DNA from: a halophilic archaeon J07HX64
Lineage (GTDB): Archaea; Halobacteriota; Halobacteria; Halobacteriales; Haloarculaceae
DNA length: 11,946 nt
Direction of reading: 5' to 3'
Assembly (NCBI GenBank): GCA_000416085.1
Contig: KE356579.1
Coordinates: 1,116,881-1,128,826 of the forward strand
Part shown: piece by piece, positions 1 to 5,767 of the stretch
How positions within the stretch are numbered: the first letter of the stretch is position 1
How the letters are laid out: every line of letters starts with the position of its first letter
The notes under the pieces: generated by a model
What the model saw: only the letters and a program-made list of their open reading frames with translations
Told to the model about the DNA's origin: nothing
Databases searched by the model: none
Made by a program: the position numbers and the translations under genes

Positions 1-10
1 CAACAGCTTT

Positions 11-26
11 CACAACTCGTCTTGTG
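11..26. repeat. Inverted repeat upstream of gad (CACAA-N6-TTGTG)
   Basis: A perfect 5-bp inverted repeat, CACAA and TTGTG, separated by six bases, lies about 75 to 90 bases upstream of the gad start. It has the same 5-6-5 geometry as the second palindrome at 55-70 but a different sequence. It could be an operator, the end of a hairpin belonging to the gene left of the window, or chance; a 5-bp repeat is weak evidence alone. Confidence 0.25.
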
Positions 27-54
27 TATCTGCCGAAAAATATTCATCGGTTTC

Positions 55-70
55 CGAGTAAATCCACTCG
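55..70. promoter_or_regulatory. Candidate operator upstream of the gad TATA box
   Basis: CGAGT at 55-59 and ACTCG at 66-70 form a perfect 5-bp inverted repeat with a six-base spacer (AAATCC). It directly abuts the TATA-like box at 71-77, which is where haloarchaeal activators that help TBP/TFB binding usually sit. The left arm extends into CCGAGTAAA (54-62), which is also found in the gapN promoter at 2465-2473. Candidate binders are GfcR, encoded in this locus, or TrmB, for which only the GAGTA half is well conserved here. The palindrome is seen directly; the regulator is inference. Confidence 0.4.
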
Positions 71-77
71 TTTAAGT
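71..77 (+). promoter_or_regulatory. TATA-like box of the gad-kdgK operon
   Basis: TTTAAGT is centred 26 bases upstream of the gad ATG at 100. In haloarchaea transcription starts about 25 bases past the TATA centre, so the message would begin at or next to the ATG and be leaderless. No Shine-Dalgarno sequence is visible before the ATG, which agrees. This also supports 100 as the gad start. Confidence 0.65.
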
Positions 78-99
78 TTGCACACTCGTTGAAACGGGT

Positions 100-1326
100 A
101 TGGGCAGAGAGTACCGGTCGCTGCGCGACCCCAACGGCACGTACACCAGACGGGACCTCTCCCGAGAGACGATGGGGCTGGAAAACACCCGTGGCCCGCG
201 CGATGTCCTGATAACGGACGTCCAGACGGTCATGGTCGACGGAACGTTCCCCTGGACGCTCGTCAGGGTGTACACCGACGCGGGTGTCGTCGGGACAGGC
301 GAGGCCTACTGGGGCGCGGGCGTCCCCGAACTGATCGAGCGGATGGTCCCGTTTCTGGTCGGCGAGAACCCACTCGACATCGACCGACTGTACGAGCATC
401 TCGTCCAGAAGATGTCGGGCGAGGGTTCCATCGAGGGGGTGACCGTCACCGCTATCTCGGGTATCGAGGTGGCGTTACACGACCTCGCGGGCAAGTTGCT
501 CGGCGTGCCGGCCTACCAGTTGCTGGGCGGAAAGTACCGCGATACGGTCCGGATGTACTGTGACTGTCACACAGAGGACGAGGCAAATCCCGAGGCGTGT
601 GCCGAGGAGGCAGACCGGGTCGTCACAGAGCTGGGGTACGACGGTCTGAAGTTCGACCTCGACGTGCCCTCGGAGCACACGATGGACCCGGCGAACCGTC
701 ACCTACGGCCGCCGGAGATACGGGAGATGGTAGCGGTCATCGAGCGGGTGACAGAGCGGGTCGGCGACCGGGCGGACGTGGCGTTCGACTGTCACTGGTC
801 GTTTGCGGGGAACTCAGCGGAGCGTCTGGCCGACGCGGTCGAACCGTACGATGTCTGGTGGCTCGAGGACCCCGTGCCGCCCGCGAACTTCGACGTGCAG
901 GAGCGGGTGACTCGGTCGACGACGACACCGATCGCGACCGGCGAGAACCGGTACCGGGCAACAGAGCACCGCCGTCTCGTCGACGGGGCCGTCGATATCA
1001 TCGCACCCGACCTTCCGAAGGTCGGCGGGATGCGCGAGACGCGGAAGATAGCCGGTATCGCAGACCGGCAGCACGTCCCGGTGGCGATGCACAACGTCTC
1101 CTCGCCGATCGGGACGATGGCGAGTGCACAGGTCGCCGCGGCGATCCCGAACCAGCTCGCCGTCGAGTACCACTCATACGAGCTGGACTGGTGGGGTGAC
1201 CTCGTCGAGGAGTCGGTCATCGAGAACGGGCGGATCGAGATACCCGAACAGCCGGGGTTGGGGCTGACACTCGACATGGATCTGCTCGCCGACCACCTCG
1301 TCGAGGGGGAGACACTGTTCGAATGA
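100..1326 (+). CDS. gad: D-gluconate dehydratase (enolase superfamily), spED pathway
   Basis: The 408-residue protein dehydrates gluconate to 2-keto-3-deoxygluconate (KDG), the entry step of the haloarchaeal semi-phosphorylative Entner-Doudoroff pathway, in the cytoplasm. It has the enolase-superfamily layout: an N-terminal capping domain (about residues 35-160), then a TIM barrel. Visible candidate active-site residues are K184 (LKFD), metal ligands D230 (AFDCHW), E256 (WLEDP) and E282 (TGENRY), and H331 (AMHN). The N-terminal segment MGREYRSLRDPN and the stretch around residues 52-130 match haloarchaeal gluconate dehydratases as I remember them, and length is normal. The start is supported by the TATA box 26 bases upstream. 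Its stop overlaps the kdgK start (ATGA), so the two are translationally coupled. A related sugar-acid dehydratase such as xylonate dehydratase is possible, but the kdgK and kdgA neighbours favour gluconate. Confidence 0.9.
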   Translation: MGREYRSLRDPNGTYTRRDLSRETMGLENTRGPRDVLITDVQTVMVDGTFPWTLVRVYTDAGVVGTGEAYWGAGVPELIERMVPFLVGENPLDIDRLYEHLVQKMSGEGSIEGVTVTAISGIEVALHDLAGKLLGVPAYQLLGGKYRDTVRMYCDCHTEDEANPEACAEEADRVVTELGYDGLKFDLDVPSEHTMDPANRHLRPPEIREMVAVIERVTERVGDRADVAFDCHWSFAGNSAERLADAVEPYDVWWLEDPVPPANFDVQERVTRSTTTPIATGENRYRATEHRRLVDGAVDIIAPDLPKVGGMRETRKIAGIADRQHVPVAMHNVSSPIGTMASAQVAAAIPNQLAVEYHSYELDWWGDLVEESVIENGRIEIPEQPGLGLTLDMDLLADHLVEGETLFE

Positions 1327-2264
1327 CACTCGTGACCGTCGGCGAGACGATGCTGCGCCTGTCGCCGGCGACGGGGCGGCTCTCGCGGGTCGACCGGTTA
1401 GACGTTCACGTCGGCGGTGCCGAGAGCAACGTCGCCGTTGCGGCGGCCGCGCTCGGACTCGACGCCGCGTGGCTGTCGGCGCTGCCGGAGACACCGCTCG
1501 GGGAACGGATCGCTCACGCCATCCGGGGTGAGGGTGTCACACCACACGTCAACTGGACCGCCGACGGTCGTGTCGGGACGTACTACTTCGAGCCCGGTAA
1601 CCGCCCTCGCGGCGGGACCGTCCACTACGACCGAACCGGCACCCCCATCCGGGAGGTGACACCGGCGGAACTGCCGACGGAACCGGTCACGGACGCGGCG
1701 TGTCTCTTTACATCCGGTATCACGCCCGCACTGTCGGACCAACTCGCGGATACAACCGAGCAACTGCTCGAGCGGGCCCACGAGGCCGGCGTCCAGACGG
1801 CGCTCGACACGAACTACCGGTCGAAGCTCTGGTCGCCGGCCGAGGCACGCGAGGGGCTGACCGCGCTGTTCCCGGCCGTCGATACCCTGTTCGTCTCCGT
1901 CTCCGATGCCCGGACGGTGTTCGGGTGTGAGGGTGACGCCGGGGCGATAGCGCGTGACCTCACGGCCCGACACGGGTTCGAGACGGTCGTGGTCACACGG
2001 GGTGCGGACGGTGCGCTCGCCCTTGACGAGGCTGTCCACGAACAGTCCGCCTTCGAAACCGACACCGTCGACCCCGTTGGCTCCGGTGACGCCCTCGTCG
2101 GCGGCTACCTCGCCAGCCGACTCCAGGGCGACACCGTTCCCGAGGCGCTCGAACAGGCTGTGGCAACCGCCGCCCTCGCGCGCACTGTCCCCGGTGATAT
2201 GGCCGTTCTCTCCCCCGCCGAGGTGGCGCGGGTCCGTGCCGGCGACGACGAACTCGACCGCTGA
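1323..2264 (+). CDS. kdgK: 2-keto-3-deoxygluconate kinase (PfkB family)
   Basis: The 313-residue sugar kinase would phosphorylate KDG to KDPG with ATP, the committing step of the semi-phosphorylative branch. PfkB/ribokinase hallmarks are visible: the N-terminal GG motif in VGGAESNVAV (30-39) and the C-terminal anion-hole motif DPVGSGDALVGGYL (250-263), with D256 as catalytic base. Features typical of KDG kinases are YYFEPG (87-92) and DTNYRSKLW (162-170), the substrate-contacting segments in this subfamily. Its ATG overlaps the gad TGA by one base in each direction (ATGA), and a purine-rich GGGGAG lies at 1306-1311, slightly far at 11 bases. It must share the gad transcript. Length is normal for the family. 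Another PfkB sugar kinase is the only realistic alternative. Confidence 0.9.
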   Translation: MTLVTVGETMLRLSPATGRLSRVDRLDVHVGGAESNVAVAAAALGLDAAWLSALPETPLGERIAHAIRGEGVTPHVNWTADGRVGTYYFEPGNRPRGGTVHYDRTGTPIREVTPAELPTEPVTDAACLFTSGITPALSDQLADTTEQLLERAHEAGVQTALDTNYRSKLWSPAEAREGLTALFPAVDTLFVSVSDARTVFGCEGDAGAIARDLTARHGFETVVVTRGADGALALDEAVHEQSAFETDTVDPVGSGDALVGGYLASRLQGDTVPEALEQAVATAALARTVPGDMAVLSPAEVARVRAGDDELDR

Positions 2265-2453
2265 CCCCCTCGCTTTTGCCGGGACCGCTTTACCGCCCCT
2301 GAACTCCCCGACTCCGGTACAGCACGCCCGCCGAGATGCCGGCACTCTCTGGTTGGTCGTGTCTCACCGTCTTCGAGTTCTCGATTCCGGTCCATCCGGC
2401 GGCGTCACGCAGAGTCTCTCGCCGCAGTATCGGTCCTCGACCCCCGAGAACGA
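2265..2453. other. Intergenic gap kdgK-gapN with possible T-tract terminator
   Basis: No convincing gene lies between kdgK and the gapN promoter region. Ten bases after the kdgK stop is a T4 tract (2274-2277), the kind of short T run that can end haloarchaeal transcripts, but no clear stem precedes it. The rest is GC-rich with ordinary codon-like texture on neither strand. Open frames crossing it (for example 2336-2818 on + and 2105-2395 on -) look like extensions of shadow frames of kdgK and gapN. Confidence 0.35.
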
Positions 2454-2473
2454 TTTACTATCGACCGAGTAAA
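2454..2473. promoter_or_regulatory. TrmB-type operator (TACT-N7-GAGTA) at the gapN-pyk promoter
   Basis: TTTACTATCGACCGAGTAAA contains an exact TACT-N7-GAGTA (TACT 2456-2459, GAGTA 2467-2471), and its ends form a perfect TTTACT/AGTAAA inverted repeat. TACT-N7-8-GAGTA is the motif reported for TrmB of Halobacterium salinarum, a glucose-responsive regulator that represses glycolytic and activates gluconeogenic genes when glucose is low. The site ends two bases before the TATA box and covers the BRE position. Bound protein could therefore block TFB/TBP entry and repress glycolytic gapN-pyk, or act as a proximal activator. The sequence match is seen; the regulator and its sign are inferred. Confidence 0.65.
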
Positions 2474-2475
2474 CC

Positions 2476-2482
2476 TTTAAAA
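2476..2482 (+). promoter_or_regulatory. TATA box of the gapN-pyk operon
   Basis: TTTAAAA is centred 26 bases upstream of the gapN ATG at 2505. This predicts a leaderless or nearly leaderless transcript and shows that gapN-pyk is a separate transcription unit from gad-kdgK. Confidence 0.75.
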
Positions 2483-2504
2483 GCCGGGGGAACGAAGGCG
2501 AGGC

Positions 2505-3941
2505 ATGGCAACAAGAAACGTATCGAACCCCGAACGGCTGCACATCGGCGGGGACTGGCGGCCGACAGAGGAGTACATCGAGGTGACAGACCTCGCAGAC
2601 GGCGGTTCGTTCGCCCGGGTGGCGGCGGCAACCCCGGCCGACGCGGAGGACGCGCTGGCGGCCGCACAGCGAGCGGAGGCAGACCTCCGGGAGATGACAG
2701 TCGTCGAGCGGGCCGACTGGATGCTGGCGGCGGCCGAGGCGATCGAGCGTCGGGCCCCGGAGTTCGCGGAGGTGATCGTCCGCGAGGCGGGCAAGCCGAT
2801 CAGCAGTGCCGAGGGTGAGGTGACCGCGGCCGCCGAGCGGTTCCGGCGGGCGGCCGGTGAGATCCGCTCGATGACCGGTGAGTATCGCGAGGGGACAACA
2901 GACGGACACGAGGGTTGGCGCGCCATCGTGCGCAACGAACCGGTCGGGACGGTGCTTTGTATCGCGCCGTACAATTACCCACTGTCGACAACGGCGATGC
3001 AGGTCGCGCCGGCGCTGGCGGCCGGCAACGCGGTCATAATGAAACCCGCGACAAAGACACCTGTCTGTGGTGCGATGCTCGCCGAGGTGCTCGTCGAGAC
3101 GGCGCCGGACCTGCCCGACGGCGCGTTCTCGTTTGTTCCCGGTCCGTCGGGCGATATCGGTGACGTGCTCGCGGGTGACGACCGGTTAGACGCGATCGCC
3201 ATGACCGGCTCGTCGAACGCCGGCAAACACGTTGCCTCGGTCAGCGGGATGGTCGAGTTACACATGGAGCTGGGCGGGAACGCGCCGGCGGTGGTGTTCC
3301 CGGACGCGGACCTCGACACGGCGGCGGATGCGGCTATCAGCGGCTCGCTGAAGTACGCCGGCCAGCGCTGTTCGGCTGTTTCCCGCGTGCTCGCACACGA
3401 GGAGATTCACGACGAACTCGTCGACCAGATCGCGGCGGGAATGGAGGGCTGGGAGCCGGGTGACCTGTTCGAGTCCGACACGAAGCTGGGACCGCTCGTC
3501 TCGGAGCGCCAGGCCGAGTGGGTCGAGGAGCTCGTCGCAGACGCCGTAGAGTCGGGGGCACGACCGGTCAGAGGCGGCGAGCGGGAGGGCAGACTGTTCG
3601 AGCCCACACTGCTCGCCGACGTTCCACACGACGCGCGAATCGTACACGAGGAGCAGTTCGGCCCGGTCGTCGCGGTCACGAGCGTTCCCGACGAGTCGAC
3701 GGCGCTGTCGGTCGCGAACAACGGGGACCTCGGGCTGGACGCAGCGGTGTTTACCGCCGACTACGACCGGGCGATGCGGGTTGCCGACAAACTCGAGGCC
3801 GGCGGCGTTCGAATAAACGGTGCGCCGAGTCACGGTCTCGGCGACATCCCGTTCGGCGGTGTGAAAGACTCCGGTATCGGTCGGGAGGGGCTGGGCTACA
3901 CCATCGACGCTTTTGTCCAGTCAAAGAGTATCATCCTGTAG
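2505..3941 (+). CDS. gapN: GapN-like non-phosphorylating glyceraldehyde-3-phosphate dehydrogenase (ALDH superfamily)
   Basis: The 478-residue aldehyde dehydrogenase probably oxidises glyceraldehyde-3-phosphate straight to 3-phosphoglycerate with NAD(P)+, without making 1,3-bisphosphoglycerate or ATP. ALDH landmarks are all present: the YNYP motif with N157, K180 in MKPA, the cofactor loop TGSSNAG (234-240), general base E255 in ELGGNAP, nucleophile C289 in GQRCSA, and E383 in EEQFGP. YNYP in place of the usual PWNFP, R288 just before the cysteine, and a C-terminus reading PFGGVKDSGIGREGLGYTID (449-468) resemble GAPN rather than general ALDHs. One base separates it from pyk, and a TATA box lies 26 bases upstream. 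Pairing with pyk at an spED locus supports the glycolytic role. A different substrate such as succinate semialdehyde or lactaldehyde cannot be excluded by eye. Confidence 0.78.
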   Translation: MATRNVSNPERLHIGGDWRPTEEYIEVTDLADGGSFARVAAATPADAEDALAAAQRAEADLREMTVVERADWMLAAAEAIERRAPEFAEVIVREAGKPISSAEGEVTAAAERFRRAAGEIRSMTGEYREGTTDGHEGWRAIVRNEPVGTVLCIAPYNYPLSTTAMQVAPALAAGNAVIMKPATKTPVCGAMLAEVLVETAPDLPDGAFSFVPGPSGDIGDVLAGDDRLDAIAMTGSSNAGKHVASVSGMVELHMELGGNAPAVVFPDADLDTAADAAISGSLKYAGQRCSAVSRVLAHEEIHDELVDQIAAGMEGWEPGDLFESDTKLGPLVSERQAEWVEELVADAVESGARPVRGGEREGRLFEPTLLADVPHDARIVHEEQFGPVVAVTSVPDESTALSVANNGDLGLDAAVFTADYDRAMRVADKLEAGGVRINGAPSHGLGDIPFGGVKDSGIGREGLGYTIDAFVQSKSIIL

Positions 3942-3942
3942 G

Positions 3943-5679
3943 ATGTGCCGAGCGACGATCGTCTGCACGCTGGGACCCGCCTCGGATAGCCGCGAAAGAA
4001 TAGCCGACCTCGCCAAGGCTGGGATGTCCGTCGCGCGCCTGAACGCGAGTCACGGCACCACCGACCACCGGGCGACCGTCACCGAGCGGGTCCGCGCGGT
4101 GAGCGAGGAGCTCGAACAGCCGATCCCGACGATGCTCGACGTGCCGGGGCCGGAGATACGGACGGCACCGCTACCGGAGCAGGCCTCCATCGAGACCGGC
4201 GAGGAGTACCGGCTCGTCGAGGGGGAGACAGTCACCGACAGCACGGTCGGTGTCTCGCACTCGCTCGCGGCGGCGGAGCCCGGTGATCGGGTGCTACTCG
4301 ACGACGGTCGCATCGAGACCACCGTCCGACGCGTCGAGGGTGAGACTGTCGTCGTGTACGTCGACTCCGGTGGCGCGCTCGGCGGCCGAAAGGGTGTCAA
4401 CGTTCCCGGGGTCAGCCTCGGCCTGCCGGCGGTCACCGAGACCGACCGGCGCGAACTCGAACTCGCCGCCGAGATGGAGGTCGCGTACGTCGCCGCGAGT
4501 TTCGTCGGTGACGCCGCCGATGTCTACGCCGTCAGAGAGCAGTTAGAGACGTTCGGCGCCGAGATCCCGGTGATAGCGAAGATAGAGCGGGCCGACGCCG
4601 TCGAGAACCTCGAGAGTATCCTGGCGGCGGCCGACGGTGTGATGGTCGCACGGGGGGACCTGGGTGTGGAGTGTCCACTCGAACAGGTCCCGCTCGTACA
4701 GAAGCGGATCATCAACGGGGCACAGCGGGCCGGGGTGCCGGTCATCACCGCGACAGAGATGCTCGACTCGATGATCCACGCCCGCCGCCCGACCCGAGCC
4801 GAGGCCTCCGATGTGGCAAACGCCATACTCGACGGGACGGACGCGGTGATGCTCTCCGGTGAGACCGCGATCGGTGACGACCCGGTCAACGTCGTCGAGA
4901 CGATGGGGCGTATCGTCCGGGACGTGGAGGAGAGCGAGGAGTACGCCGAGTCCAGCGAGCGGCGTGTTCCGCCCACCGGTGACACCCGCACGGACGCGAT
5001 CGCCCGCTCGGCGCGACATCTGGCCCGTGATGTCGACGCGACGGCTGTCGTCACGGTCACACAGTCGGGTTACACCGCACACAAGGTCGCAAAGTACCGG
5101 CCGTCGGTTCCGGTCGTGGCGGTGACACCCGACGAACAGGTTCAGTCCCGGCTCGCGCTGCTGTGGGGCACGACCCCCCGGCACCAGCCCACGCCGGAAG
5201 CGGGTGCACAGGAGCTCATCGAACGGGCCGCAACCGCCGCCATCGACGCCGGCGTCAGCGAGAGCGGCGACACGGTGGTCGTGCTCGCGGGGATGATGAC
5301 CGATCTCGAGGGTGCGAACACCACCAACACGATGAAGGTCCACCTCGCCGCGCAGGAGCTCGCGAGCGGTCGCGGTATCGTGTCGGGCCGGGCCGCGGGA
5401 CCGACCGTCACCTCGACCGGCGGTGACCTCGCCGACCTCCCCGACAGCGCGGTGCTCGTGCTTCCCGGGTCGCTCTCGGAGGCGGTCACCGGCGACCTCG
5501 ACGCCATCGCGGCCATCGTCACCCCCGAGCGCGGCACGACGAGCTACCCCGCGACTCTCGCGCGGGAACTGGGTGTGCCACTCGTCGGCGACATCACGAC
5601 CACGTTCGAGGACGGGAAGCTCGTGACTGTCGACGGCGACCGCGGCGTCGTCTACGAGTCCGATATCGAGGAGCGCTGA
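3943..5679 (+). CDS. pyk: Pyruvate kinase with C-terminal PEP-utiliser-like domain
   Basis: The 578-residue enzyme converts PEP and ADP to pyruvate and ATP, the last step of glycolysis. The opening IVCTLGPAS is typical, followed by the RLNASHG loop (32-38), a B-domain at about 73-155, the active-site lysine K213 in IAKIERAD (211-218), VARGDLGVE (235-243), and TEMLDSM (271-277) leading to the nucleotide-site region. After the regulatory domain, residues about 478-578 form the extra domain that resembles the mobile histidine domain of PEP synthase, as in haloarchaeal and Geobacillus pyruvate kinases. DVPGPEIRT (66-74) keeps the glutamate (E71) linked in other pyruvate kinases to K+ dependence, although the preceding TK is VP. 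I place the start at 3943, one base after the gapN stop, because homologues begin just before IVCTLGPAS. No Shine-Dalgarno is evident, so translation is probably coupled to gapN. Confidence 0.92.
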   Translation: MCRATIVCTLGPASDSRERIADLAKAGMSVARLNASHGTTDHRATVTERVRAVSEELEQPIPTMLDVPGPEIRTAPLPEQASIETGEEYRLVEGETVTDSTVGVSHSLAAAEPGDRVLLDDGRIETTVRRVEGETVVVYVDSGGALGGRKGVNVPGVSLGLPAVTETDRRELELAAEMEVAYVAASFVGDAADVYAVREQLETFGAEIPVIAKIERADAVENLESILAAADGVMVARGDLGVECPLEQVPLVQKRIINGAQRAGVPVITATEMLDSMIHARRPTRAEASDVANAILDGTDAVMLSGETAIGDDPVNVVETMGRIVRDVEESEEYAESSERRVPPTGDTRTDAIARSARHLARDVDATAVVTVTQSGYTAHKVAKYRPSVPVVAVTPDEQVQSRLALLWGTTPRHQPTPEAGAQELIERAATAAIDAGVSESGDTVVVLAGMMTDLEGANTTNTMKVHLAAQELASGRGIVSGRAAGPTVTSTGGDLADLPDSAVLVLPGSLSEAVTGDLDAIAAIVTPERGTTSYPATLARELGVPLVGDITTTFEDGKLVTVDGDRGVVYESDIEER

Positions 5680-5767
5680 CCCCCTGCGACCGGTATCTGT
5701 CCGGTCTTCGTGCCCACCACTCGTCTGTCCTCAACCGGCGAGCCGATGGGCCTGTTTTGGGATCGGT
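5680..5767. terminator. Convergent pyk/ppc intergenic region, possible pyk terminator
   Basis: The 88 bases between the convergent stops of pyk (+) and ppc (-) contain one T4 tract on the plus strand (5755-5758), which could serve as a haloarchaeal T-run terminator for gapN-pyk. No strong stem-loop precedes it. On the minus strand I see no T tract, so ppc transcripts may read into the pyk 3' end. Confidence 0.3.

Noticed and set aside
597..1199. 200-codon plus-strand open frame inside gad
   Set aside because: It is an Arg/Gly-rich frame-shifted reading of gad, which itself is intact and motif-complete.
1398..2345. 315-codon minus-strand open frame opposite kdgK
   Set aside because: It is antisense to a clear PfkB kinase, Arg/Gly-rich, and without a recognisable domain. 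Long antisense frames are expected in GC-rich haloarchaeal genes.
3913..3942. Upstream start of pyruvate kinase at 3913 inside gapN
   Set aside because: The extra ten residues are the out-of-frame gapN C-terminus. Pyruvate kinases begin just before IVCTLGPAS, matching the ATG at 3943.
4543..5343. 266-codon minus-strand open frame opposite pyk
   Set aside because: It is antisense to conserved pyruvate kinase motifs, and its composition (His, Arg, Cys-rich) is unlike haloarchaeal proteins.
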